DNA of 64,000 nucleotides from Candidatus Sulfidibacterium hydrothermale. GTDB lineage: Bacteria > Bacteroidota > Bacteroidia > Bacteroidales > F082. This document shows, one piece after another, positions 22,781 through 29,715 of the stretch. Within the stretch, counting starts at the first letter, position 1. Every line of letters starts with the position of its first letter. The position numbers were made by a program, and so were the translations under genes. The stretch covers positions 1,302,001-1,366,000 of the forward strand of contig NZ_CP083760.1 of the NCBI RefSeq assembly GCF_020149915.1. The letters are read 5' to 3'. A model generated the notes under the pieces. It searched no databases and had not been told where the DNA came from. It worked only from the letters and a program-made list of their open reading frames with translations.

Positions 22781-22844
22781 TTTTGTATAATTTAAATTGT
22801 GTTATAAATGCTAATTAATTTTCTTGTATTCAATATTTTTCGCC

Positions 22845-23366
22845 TTATTCGCTTTTTTCGGATAAGGTTTCGAGAATTCCAGACAGTTTGTGGCCGCCGG
22901 ATTTCAATGCCGAAAGGACATTGTTCATAGGTGACTGTAGCAAGGAAATTACATCGGCAATCAGTTCGTCTTTCGACTTGATGGAGGCCAGGAATTCGAG
23001 TTGTTCGTCCCCAAGGTAAGTCATCTCCTCAATGTAGGCGGCTTTTAAGATGGGGTATTTCGATTTTTTCCGGAACTCTTTGATCACTTTTGCCGGGGCA
23101 CTGCCCGATTCGGCAAACATGAGCGATGTATTTCCTTTGAGTGCTTCGTATAACTCATCGAAATCTCTTTCCGATTGCTCCATGGCTTTGCGCAGCAAGG
23201 TATTTTTTACCACACGCATTACAATGCCACGGTTAAAGCACATTCTTCTGAGTTTACTGGTGTCTTCCGCATTGAGTGTGGAGACATCGGTAAGATAGAA
23301 GTTATGATGCTCAGACAGCTGTTGGGCAAGAGATTCGATTAGTTGTTTTTTATCTTCTTTTCTCAT
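22845..23366 (-). CDS. rplJ: 50S ribosomal protein L10
   Basis: The 173-residue L10 anchors L7/L12 dimers to the ribosome. Recognisable parts are the N-terminal MRKEDKKQLIESLAQQL, the segment RRMCFNRGIVMRVVKNTLLRKAM and the C-terminal helix for L12 binding. It lies 18 bases after rplA. Confidence 0.97.
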   Translation of the reverse strand: MRKEDKKQLIESLAQQLSEHHNFYLTDVSTLNAEDTSKLRRMCFNRGIVMRVVKNTLLRKAMEQSERDFDELYEALKGNTSLMFAESGSAPAKVIKEFRKKSKYPILKAAYIEEMTYLGDEQLEFLASIKSKDELIADVISLLQSPMNNVLSALKSGGHKLSGILETLSEKSE

Positions 23367-23384
23367 AACAATTGCTTGTTTTTA

Positions 23385-24080
23385 CTAGGCATTAACCGAT
23401 TTAGGATCCACGGCAACACCCGGACTCATGGTGCTCGACAAATAGATACTTTTCACATAGTTTCCTTTGGCGGCAGCCGGTCGCAGTTTGATAATGGTAT
23501 TCAACAATTCGGATGCATTTTCAAAGAGTTTTTGATCTTCAAAACTCACTTTGCCAATGGGCGAATGAATGATACCGTATTTATCTACTTTAAAATCAAT
23601 TTTACCGGCTTTGGCTGCTTTAACAGCGTTGCCAACATCCATGGTAACCGTTCCCGTTTTAGGGTTCGGCATTAAACCGCGCGGGCCAAGAATCCTTCCG
23701 AGTTGTCCTACTTTAGGCATTACACTCGGCATGGTTATTACTACATCTACATCGGTCCAGCCGCCTTTGATTTTTTGGATGTACTCATCCAATCCTACAA
23801 AGTCGGCTCCTGCTGCTTTGGCTTCCTCCTCTTTATCGGGTGTACACAGTACGAGAACCCGCAAATCTTTACCGGTACCATGGGGAAGGGTTACTGAACC
23901 TCTCACCATTTGGTTGGCTTTTCGCGGGTCTACGCCAAGGCGTACACTCAAATCAACTGAAGCATCAAATTTAGTATAGGTGATTTTCTTTACTAATTCA
24001 ACGGCTTCTGCTAAGGAGTACTGTTTGTTCTTGTCGAATTTGGCCAAAGCTTCTTTGTGTTTTTTTGACATTTTTGCCAT
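23385..24080 (-). CDS. rplA: 50S ribosomal protein L1
   Basis: The 231-residue L1 has the signature [21 protein letters not shown] with GRILGPRGL just before it. L1 forms the mobile stalk at the ribosomal E site and in many bacteria represses the rplKA transcript. It follows rplK by 20 bases. Confidence 0.98.
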   Translation of the reverse strand: MAKMSKKHKEALAKFDKNKQYSLAEAVELVKKITYTKFDASVDLSVRLGVDPRKANQMVRGSVTLPHGTGKDLRVLVLCTPDKEEEAKAAGADFVGLDEYIQKIKGGWTDVDVVITMPSVMPKVGQLGRILGPRGLMPNPKTGTVTMDVGNAVKAAKAGKIDFKVDKYGIIHSPIGKVSFEDQKLFENASELLNTIIKLRPAAAKGNYVKSIYLSSTMSPGVAVDPKSVNA

Positions 24081-24100
24081 ATTCTCCTCCTGTTAACAGA

Positions 24101-24544
24101 TTAATTACTTGCGGGAAATTCACCCTTAATAGTTACACCCATACTTCTTGCCGTACCGGCAACCATACGCATGGCCGATTCCACGGTGAAAGCATTTAAA
24201 TCTTTCATTTTGGCTTCGGCAATGGCTCTTACCTGATCCCAGGTAATGCTGGCTACTTTTATTCGGTTAGGTTCTGCCGAACCTTTTTTCAGTTTGGCAG
24301 CTTCCATGATTTGTACGGCCACCGGTGGTGTTTTGATGATGAAATCAAAGGACTTATCTTTGTAAACAGTAATGATAACAGGGATGACCTTGCCGGCCTG
24401 ATCCTGTGTACGGGCATTGAACTGTTTACAAAACTCCATGATGTTCACCCCTTTGGCACCTAATGCCGGTCCGACGGGTGGGGATGGGTTTGCAGCACCG
24501 CCTTTAATCTGTAGTTTAATTAATCCTATTACTTCTTTTGCCAT
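24101..24544 (-). CDS. rplK: 50S ribosomal protein L11
   Basis: A 147-residue L11 with the N-terminal [20 protein letters not shown] motif and the C-terminal RNA-binding [16 protein letters not shown] motif. It sits at the GTPase-associated centre of 23S rRNA and is needed for the stringent response. It follows nusG by 31 bases. Confidence 0.98.
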   Translation of the reverse strand: MAKEVIGLIKLQIKGGAANPSPPVGPALGAKGVNIMEFCKQFNARTQDQAGKVIPVIITVYKDKSFDFIIKTPPVAVQIMEAAKLKKGSAEPNRIKVASITWDQVRAIAEAKMKDLNAFTVESAMRMVAGTARSMGVTIKGEFPASN

Positions 24545-24575
24545 TTTAAACCCATTGTTTAAAATTAGTCAATAA

Positions 24576-25121
24576 CTACTCTTTCTCTACCTGCATGAAA
24601 CCCAGTTCAAGCGGTGTTTTACGACCAAAGATCTTCACCATCACTTTCAATCGTTTTTTCTCTTCGTTGATCTCTTCGATCACGCCGCTAAAACTACTGA
24701 ATGGTCCATCGATAACGGTAACGGTTTCACCGACAATAAACGGAATGTTCACCTCTTCACCTTGTTCGGCCAATTCATCCACTTTTCCAAGGATCCGTTT
24801 CACTTCGGCCGGACGGATAGGGTCGGGGCGTCCTGCAGTACCAAGAAAACCCAGTACATCAGGAATATTCCGGATAATGTGCGGAATTTCGCCGGTAAGC
24901 TCGGCCTCTACCAATACATAACCGGGAAAATAATTACGCTCTTTGCTGATCTTTTTCCCCTTACGAATTTGGTAAACCTTTTCGGTGGGAATGAGAACCT
25001 GCGAAATATAATCCTCAATGCCGAGACGCTTAATCTCATTCTCAAGGCGTTCTTTCACTTTCTTCTCTTTACCACTGATGGCTCTGACCACATACCATTT
25101 TTTACCGGAATCTTCGTTCAT
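24576..25121 (-). CDS. nusG: Transcription termination/antitermination protein NusG
   Basis: The 181-residue NusG has the NGN domain (KKWYVVRAISGKEKKVKERL to GYVLVEAELTG) and a C-terminal KOW domain (VGETVTVIDGPFSSFSGVIEEI). It binds RNA polymerase and links it to the leading ribosome or Rho. The position between secE and rplK is the conserved bacterial order. Confidence 0.97.
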   Translation of the reverse strand: MNEDSGKKWYVVRAISGKEKKVKERLENEIKRLGIEDYISQVLIPTEKVYQIRKGKKISKERNYFPGYVLVEAELTGEIPHIIRNIPDVLGFLGTAGRPDPIRPAEVKRILGKVDELAEQGEEVNIPFIVGETVTVIDGPFSSFSGVIEEINEEKKRLKVMVKIFGRKTPLELGFMQVEKE

Positions 25122-25193
25122 CTCGCAGGCAGGTTCTGATTAGTTATTAACAAGTTAAAAATATATTTAATTCGAACAGTACGTTTCAACCGA

Positions 25194-25391
25194 TTAAAAA
25201 AGGCCGTAAAACCTTTGAAGGATGGTTGAAAAGGTGAAATCCATCAAATAAACCACAATTGCGATTATTAGGGAAGCAACGGATACCACAATAGCACTGT
25301 TCTGCAGCTCACTCCACGTAGGCCAGGACACTTTGTGCATCCATTCGTTATTAACTTCTTTCAGGTAGTTAACAATACTAAATTTTGCCAT
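25194..25391 (-). CDS. secE: Preprotein translocase subunit SecE
   Basis: A short SecE of 65 residues with one transmembrane helix (about residues 32-54), preceded by the conserved amphipathic YLKEVNNEWMHKVSWPTWSELQ. It clamps SecY in the Sec translocon. Its gene lies 17 bases after tRNA-Trp and before nusG. Confidence 0.96.
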   Translation of the reverse strand: MAKFSIVNYLKEVNNEWMHKVSWPTWSELQNSAIVVSVASLIIAIVVYLMDFTFSTILQRFYGLF

Positions 25392-25408
25392 TTTTTTAAG
25401 CTATTTTG

Positions 25409-25481
25409 CACGGGTGGTAGGAATCGAACCCACAACCAACGGTTTTGGAGACCGCTACTCTACCAATTGAGCTACACCCGT
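25409..25481 (-). tRNA. tRNA-Trp (anticodon CCA)
   Basis: The 73-base cloverleaf on the minus strand has a perfect 7-bp acceptor stem (ACGGGTG with CACCCGT), a T-arm with GGTTCGATTCC and the anticodon CCA in loop CTCCAAA. CCA is not encoded. It lies between tuf and secE, as in many Bacteroidota. Confidence 0.96.
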
Positions 25482-25501
25482 ATTGCCTTTTTAGCAGTCA
25501 A

Positions 25502-25529
25502 AAGGCATCCCGAAATATCGGGATACCTT
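25502..25529 (-). terminator. Possible terminator after tuf
   Basis: A 12-position stem with one mismatch (25502-25513 with 25518-25529) and a 4-base loop sits 33 bases after the tuf stop. On the minus strand it is followed by a short T-run (TTTTGAC). It may only reduce read-through into tRNA-Trp and secE. Confidence 0.45.
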
Positions 25530-25561
25530 CCAACCGTGATTATTTTATTGACTGGTTTTGA

Positions 25562-26752
25562 TTAGTCGTCAAGAATTTCAGTTACCTGACCAGCACCTAC
25601 GGTACGACCGCCTTCACGAATAGCAAAACGCAGACCTTTGTCCATAGCAATGTCAGAGATCAGTTTTACTTCGATAGAGAGGTTGTCACCAGGCATAACC
25701 ATTTCCACACCGTCGGGAAGAATAACTTCACCGGTTACGTCGGTTGTTCTGAAATAGAACTGAGGACGGTATTTGTTGTGGAACGGAGTGTGACGACCAC
25801 CTTCTTCTTTTTTCAGAATATAAACTTCTGCTTTGAAGTGGTTGTGAGGGGTTACTGAACCAGGAGCGGCAATAACCATTCCCCTTTTGATTTTATCTTT
25901 GTCAATACCACGCAACAGCAATCCGGCATTGTCACCAGCCATACCTTCGTCAAGAATTTTGCGGAACATTTCCACACCGGTAACTACCGATTTCATTTTG
26001 TGAGCACCCATACCAATGATTTCAACAGGATCACCAGTATGAATAACACCGGTTTCAATTCTACCGGTAGCTACAGTACCACGACCAGTAATGGAGAACA
26101 CGTCTTCAACCGGCATCAGGAACGGTTTATCTTTGTCACGAACAGGTTCCGGAATCCAGGTGTCACAGGCATCCATCAGTTCGTAGATTTTTTCAACCCA
26201 TTTGGGCTCTTTATTCAGGGCACCCAAAGCAGAACCTTGGATAATCGGTGTATTATCGCCGTCGAAGTCATAGAAGCTTAACAGGTCGCGAATTTCCATT
26301 TCAACCAGTTCAAGCAGTTCTTCGTCGTCAACCATATCTACTTTGTTCATGAAAACAACGATACGGGGAACACCTACCTGACGAGCCAGAAGGATGTGCT
26401 CACGGGTCTGCGGCATAGGACCGTCAGTAGCAGCAACAACCAAAATAGCGCCGTCCATCTGAGCAGCACCAGTTACCATGTTTTTCACATAGTCAGCGTG
26501 ACCAGGACAGTCAACGTGAGCGTAGTGACGATTATCAGTTTCGTACTCTACGTGAGCGGTGTTAATGGTAATACCCCTTTCTTTTTCTTCGGGAGCATTG
26601 TCAATGGAATCGAATGACTTAAACTCTGCCAAACCTTTGTCTTGAAGTGTTAGCGTAATGGCAGCCGTTAAAGTGGTTTTTCCATGGTCAACGTGACCGA
26701 TAGTCCCAATATTTACGTGCGGTTTGGAACGTTCAAATTTTTCTTTAGCCAT
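25562..26752 (-). CDS. tuf: Translation elongation factor Tu
   Basis: The ATG at 26752 gives the normal 396-residue EF-Tu starting [20 protein letters not shown]. The GTPase motifs G1 GHVDHGKT, G3 DCPGHADYV and G4 NKVDM are present. EF-Tu carries aminoacyl-tRNA to the ribosome. The reading frame remains open upstream through the tRNA-Thr gene, but that extension is tRNA sequence and not protein. The gene is preceded by four tRNA genes and likely shares their transcript. Confidence 0.98.
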   Translation of the reverse strand: MAKEKFERSKPHVNIGTIGHVDHGKTTLTAAITLTLQDKGLAEFKSFDSIDNAPEEKERGITINTAHVEYETDNRHYAHVDCPGHADYVKNMVTGAAQMDGAILVVAATDGPMPQTREHILLARQVGVPRIVVFMNKVDMVDDEELLELVEMEIRDLLSFYDFDGDNTPIIQGSALGALNKEPKWVEKIYELMDACDTWIPEPVRDKDKPFLMPVEDVFSITGRGTVATGRIETGVIHTGDPVEIIGMGAHKMKSVVTGVEMFRKILDEGMAGDNAGLLLRGIDKDKIKRGMVIAAPGSVTPHNHFKAEVYILKKEEGGRHTPFHNKYRPQFYFRTTDVTGEVILPDGVEMVMPGDNLSIEVKLISDIAMDKGLRFAIREGGRTVGAGQVTEILDD

Positions 26753-26809
26753 ATTAAAAATGTTAAAAATTAATGTTTGTTTGATTACTTTATTTCTATT
26801 TCCTACCTG

Positions 26810-26881
26810 AGCCGAGGACGAGAATTGAACTCGTGACCCCTTCCTTACCAAGGAAGTGCTCTACCCCTGAGCTACCCCGGC
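26810..26881 (-). tRNA. tRNA-Thr (anticodon GGT)
   Basis: A 72-base cloverleaf with acceptor stem GCCGGGG/CCTCGGC (one G-T pair), T-arm GAGTTCAATTCTC and anticodon loop containing GGT. It is the last of four tRNAs preceding tuf. Confidence 0.95.
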
Positions 26882-26888
26882 AATCCTG

Positions 26889-26961
26889 AGCGGGAAACCG
26901 GACTCGAACCGGCCACCTACAGCTTGGAAGGCTGTCGCTCTACCAGATGAGCTACTCCCGC
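26889..26961 (-). tRNA. tRNA-Gly (anticodon TCC)
   Basis: A 73-base cloverleaf; acceptor arms GCGGGAG and TTCCCGC pair with one G-T, the T-arm holds CCGGTTCGAGTCCGG, and the anticodon loop CTTCCAA gives TCC. Only seven bases separate it from tRNA-Thr. Confidence 0.95.
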
Positions 26962-26990
26962 TTGTCAAACCTTATTATTAAGGTTTTTTC

Positions 26991-27075
26991 TGGTGGGGGG
27001 AGGAGGATTCGAACCTCCGAAGGCTAAGCCAACAGATTTACAGTCTGCCCCGTTTGACCGCTTCGGTATCCCCCC
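26991..27075 (-). tRNA. tRNA-Tyr (anticodon GTA)
   Basis: A class II tRNA with a long variable arm and anticodon GTA. The acceptor stem is GGGGGGA with TCCCCCC and, unlike its neighbours, the 3' CCA is encoded (26991-26993). 85 bases including CCA. Confidence 0.95.
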
Positions 27076-27101
27076 GGTTTTTTTCAAGATGTTTATGAAC
27101 T

Positions 27102-27176
27102 GAGCCAGCAGAGGGATTCGAACCCCCGACCGGCTGATTACAAATCAGCTGCTCTGGCCAACTGAGCTATGCTGGC
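27102..27176 (-). tRNA. tRNA-Thr (anticodon TGT)
   Basis: A 75-base cloverleaf, acceptor GCCAGCA with TGCTGGC, T-arm GGGGGTTCGAATCCCTC and anticodon TGT. It is the first tRNA of the tRNA-tuf transcript. Confidence 0.95.
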
Positions 27177-27240
27177 AGTTTTACCGCTTGCTTTGAATCA
27201 GTTTCTTTTCTTTGTTTTCAATACTTTCAGAACACTGCCA

Positions 27241-27273
27241 AAAAAAAGCAGACCTTCTCTCAAAAAGGTCTGC
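27241..27273 (-). terminator. Terminator after hpf
   Basis: A perfect 9-bp stem GCAGACCTT/AAGGTCTGC (27248-27256 with 27265-27273), 8-base loop, followed on the minus strand by eight T residues. It separates the hpf operon from the tRNA-tuf transcript. Confidence 0.8.
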
Positions 27274-27328
27274 AAAAATAGAATGTTTCATTGAAATTAC
27301 CAAACTATTTTTTCAAAAAGTTTAAAAA

Positions 27329-27625
27329 TTATTTTTTGAACCGTTCTTTATACTTTTCAACTTGTCGTTTGAGTGCGTCAATAGCCTGATCAACAGACTC
27401 TTCAAAGGTTCTGGTTTGTTTCTTGGCAAACAATTCCTCCCCTTTCATCAGTAGCCGGATTTCGGCAATTTTGTTCTCGCGGGTTTCACTTTTGTCTAAT
27501 CTTAAAACCACATCCGAATCCAGAATCTGTTCGTGAAAACCGAAAAACTTCTGTAACTTGCGTTCAATGAAATTTTCCAGCTTCTGATCCGCTTTGAACT
27601 TGACTGATTTCACATTTACTTTCAT
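27329..27625 (-). CDS. hpf: Ribosome hibernation-promoting factor (short HPF/RaiA family)
   Basis: At 98 residues this is the short type, with the beta-alpha-beta-beta-beta-alpha pattern and core segments VKSVKFKADQKLENFIERKLQKF, DVVLRLDKSETRENKIAEIRL and TRTFEESVDQAIDALKRQVEKYK. Such proteins bind the 30S A/P sites in stationary phase. It lies one base after the recombinase gene, so the two are co-transcribed, and a strong terminator follows. Confidence 0.9.
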   Translation of the reverse strand: MKVNVKSVKFKADQKLENFIERKLQKFFGFHEQILDSDVVLRLDKSETRENKIAEIRLLMKGEELFAKKQTRTFEESVDQAIDALKRQVEKYKERFKK

Positions 27626-27626
27626 G

Positions 27627-28520
27627 TTAACCTCCTTTTTTTAAGCGGGCCCTGGGATGGGCCTGAGAATATATTGATTTTAACTGTTCAATGCTGGTAT
27701 GCGTGTAGATCTGCGTTGCCGTCAGATCAGCATGCCCCAACAGTTCTTTGATTGCATTTAATGATGCCCCGTGGTTTAACAGGTGGGTGGCAAATGTATG
27801 ACGGAGTACATGCGGACTCTTCCGGTCGGGCATATAACCTTGTAAAGCTTGGTGTACAATACGGTAAATCAATTTCGGATATGCTTTTGTCCCTTTGTCG
27901 GTAACAATAAACCGGTTGGTATCGGTTGTTATTGTTTCTTTTGCCTGAAGATAGCGTTTCATTTCGGCAGCCAGTTCTCCTGAGAACGGAATGATCCGCT
28001 CTTTGTTTCTTTTTCCGGTTACTTTCAACCGGTTTTCGTCAAAGTCAATATCCGAAGTTTTTAGTAAAAGCAGTTCGTTGAGCCGCATGCCGGTACCATA
28101 AAGCAATAAAACAACCATTCGGTTCCGTTTCGTACCGAAATCATCACCTATATATACCTTATTTAATAAAGACTGCATTTTGTCTTCGTCCACAAAAACC
28201 GGTAATGGTTTCCCCTTTTTTAAACTGTGAATATTCTGTACCGGGTTTACGGCAATCATTCCCGATTTTAAAAGGAACCGATAGTAGGCTTTTAGTGCAC
28301 TAATTTTTCGGTTAATACTTGATGGCGAAAGATCCTGGTCCATCAGATGAACAATCCACGACCGGATCATCTCCATATTGGCTTTCGCCGGTGATGGTAT
28401 CGCAAACGTCTCTTCTAAAAAGGTACTAAATGTCGTTAAATCGTTCCGGTAGGCAAGGAGCGTGTGTGCGGAACTCCGTTTTTCGGTTTGCAGGTATCTA
28501 ATAAATTGATTCACGCTCAT
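27627..28520 (-). CDS. Tyrosine recombinase, XerC/XerD type
   Basis: The 297-residue protein has the SAM-like core-binding domain (residues 1-90) and the catalytic domain with Arg146 (GTGMRLNEL), Lys170, His237 and Arg240 (HVLRHTFATH), His263 (LGHADL) and the nucleophile Tyr272 (IYTHTS). All six catalytic positions are intact. Size and lack of a neighbouring element suit a chromosome-dimer-resolving Xer protein rather than an integrase. The sequence does not decide between XerC and XerD. Confidence 0.9.
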   Translation of the reverse strand: MSVNQFIRYLQTEKRSSAHTLLAYRNDLTTFSTFLEETFAIPSPAKANMEMIRSWIVHLMDQDLSPSSINRKISALKAYYRFLLKSGMIAVNPVQNIHSLKKGKPLPVFVDEDKMQSLLNKVYIGDDFGTKRNRMVVLLLYGTGMRLNELLLLKTSDIDFDENRLKVTGKRNKERIIPFSGELAAEMKRYLQAKETITTDTNRFIVTDKGTKAYPKLIYRIVHQALQGYMPDRKSPHVLRHTFATHLLNHGASLNAIKELLGHADLTATQIYTHTSIEQLKSIYSQAHPRARLKKGG

Positions 28521-28528
28521 ATAAACAG

Positions 28529-28580
28529 AAAAAACTTTGATTCAAAGATAAGAAATCTTTTTACTGAATCAAAGTTTTTT
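28529..28580 (-). terminator. Terminator after rpsU
   Basis: A perfect 16-bp stem (28529-28544 with 28565-28580), whose loop holds a second small stem (AAAGAT/ATCTTT). The outer pairs are six A-T, giving a T-run. It lies 28 bases after the rpsU stop and just before the recombinase start. Confidence 0.75.
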
Positions 28581-28607
28581 CTCTCGAAAAATCCTAAAAA
28601 AGCTTAA

Positions 28608-28802
28608 CTAACCTTGTTCGGCCTGACGGAGCTTCTGAATGTAAATGGCTTTCAGTTTTTGCTCTCTTCTTCTCACGGAAGGTTTGGTGTAACGTTGACG
28701 TTCGCGCAAAGCACGCATGGTACCGGTTTTTTCAAACTTCCGTTTGAAACGTTTCAGGGCTCTGTCAATGTTTTCGCCTTCTTTTACAGGAATAATAATC
28801 AT
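28608..28802 (-). CDS. rpsU: 30S ribosomal protein S21
   Basis: A 64-residue, highly basic S21 beginning MIIIPVKEGENIDRALKRFKRKF, with a basic second half. S21 contacts the 16S rRNA 3' region. In Bacteroidota it helps hide the anti-Shine-Dalgarno sequence, which fits the general lack of Shine-Dalgarno sites here. It is a single-gene transcript with its own promoter box and terminator. Confidence 0.95.
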   Translation of the reverse strand: MIIIPVKEGENIDRALKRFKRKFEKTGTMRALRERQRYTKPSVRRREQKLKAIYIQKLRQAEQG

Positions 28803-28856
28803 TGTAAATACCTACTTTCTTTTTAGTTAATAATAAAAAATGATTATTTCGGACGG

Positions 28857-28864
28857 CAAAAGTA
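28857..28864 (-). promoter_or_regulatory. Promoter -7 box for rpsU
   Basis: The minus strand reads TACTTTTG, matching TAnnTTTG, with a leader of about 50 bases before the rpsU start at 28802. Confidence 0.55.
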
Positions 28865-29208
28865 TAAAAATTTTGAATAATCCCTTCACCGCAATAAAAT
28901 TTATTGTGTAAAGTTGGTGTTGGCTAATTTTTATTTTGATGTATTGATAATATCTTCATTATTATTACCCAGTTTTCGCTGAATTCATAATGGGTAATTA
29001 CTGGGTGGTAAAAAGATAATGTTCGGAAAAAATATTAATTGTGGGTGGGCCTCCCGAAACGGGCGGGGCGGCGTAGGCGTGAATGCTGGAAATCCTACAG
29101 CACCGAACAAAAGCGCTTGCGTTTCGGTTGATAAACCGGTTCTTTTGCCGGTGATGTTGATTTTCAGCAGAGCGGGCAGAAGCATCCGTTTCGGGCCGCT
29201 TTCTTTGG

Positions 29209-29236
29209 TTCATTTCTTGGCGGGACAAGAAATGAA
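29209..29236. repeat. Inverted repeat inside a GC-rich intergenic block
   Basis: Perfect 11-bp arms TTCATTTCTTG and CAAGAAATGAA with a 6-base loop. The surrounding 29040-29240 is much richer in GC than the flanks. From general memory, similar intergenic blocks recur in Bacteroidota genomes; copy number here is unknown. Confidence 0.5.
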
Positions 29237-29335
29237 CAAGAAAACAAAGAACAAAAAGGTGTGTATCTATCTGACAATAAAGAATCTGGTGTAAATAAAT
29301 TTGTTGGATAGAAATTTTTCCTGGTTTAAATCATT

Positions 29336-29417
29336 GAACCCCTTCGGGGTTCTGCTTCTTGTTATTTTTATTCCGCGGGTTTCACCCGTGGTTAATTTAT
29401 TTAATCCCTTCGGGATT
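29336..29417. repeat. Cluster of three REP-like palindromes
   Basis: Three short hairpins, each with a TTC loop, stand at 29336-29352 (GAACCCC/GGGGTTC), 29373-29391 (CCGCGGGT/ACCCGTGG, one G-T) and 29403-29417 (AATCCC/GGGATT). The regular loop and spacing of 21 and 11 bases suggest a repetitive extragenic palindrome unit rather than separate terminators. Confidence 0.6.
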
Positions 29418-29600
29418 CCGCAAAACCATTTTGGAAAAGAGGAGAAACCATAATGGATATATGACACAAGCCTTTTTCTTCATCAAAACCAGCTGGTATC
29501 GCATCAAAAGATGAATTAGCCTTGATGTTTGGTCTTAATAGACGAGAATCAGTTATTTTTTGTTGGTCGAAAGACTCTTATGGAGAACGTAGAAAATAAT

Positions 29601-29644
29601 CCCCCCTTCATCGTTTAGGCGTCTGCTTGGACAATGAAGGGGGG
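29601..29644 (-). terminator. Hairpin after the DPP-IV gene
   Basis: Perfect 11-bp arms CCCCCCTTCAT and ATGAAGGGGGG with a 22-base loop, 71 bases after the peptidase stop. On the minus strand ATTATTTTCT follows. It may terminate the peptidase transcript; the loop is long for an intrinsic terminator. Confidence 0.5.
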
Positions 29645-29715
29645 ATGCGTTTTTGCTGAGGAAGCTATTGCGTAGTCCACGGTAGCTGCCCCATTCGTTA
29701 TTACCCAGCTGTTCT

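Larger units (their letters stand above)
28865..29715. other. Gene-free intergenic stretch with repeat-like hairpins
   Basis: Between the rpsU promoter and the DPP-IV stop I see no credible complete gene. Short open frames here lack family resemblance and start contexts. The stretch contains an inverted repeat at 29209-29236, three clustered short palindromes at 29336-29417, a G/C-arm hairpin at 29601-29644 and an 11-base direct repeat (28962-28972 and 29698-29708). On the plus strand 29465-29599 is an open 44-codon tail without a start codon (ending YGERRK), which might be a gene remnant. Confidence 0.6.

Noticed and set aside
26753-26851. N-terminal extension of EF-Tu
   Set aside because: The extra residues come from reading through spacer and the tRNA-Thr gene; the family start is the ATG at 26752.
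27627-28520. Tyrosine recombinase as the integrase of a mobile element
   Set aside because: No attachment repeats, phage or conjugation genes lie nearby, and it is co-transcribed with hpf as a housekeeping Xer protein.
28985-29294. Short frames in the rpsU to DPP-IV spacer
   Set aside because: They overlap each other on both strands in a GC-rich, repeat-like block and show no family pattern.
29336-29417. CRISPR array
   Set aside because: Three palindromes differ in arm sequence and spacing, there is no constant repeat and no cas gene is present.
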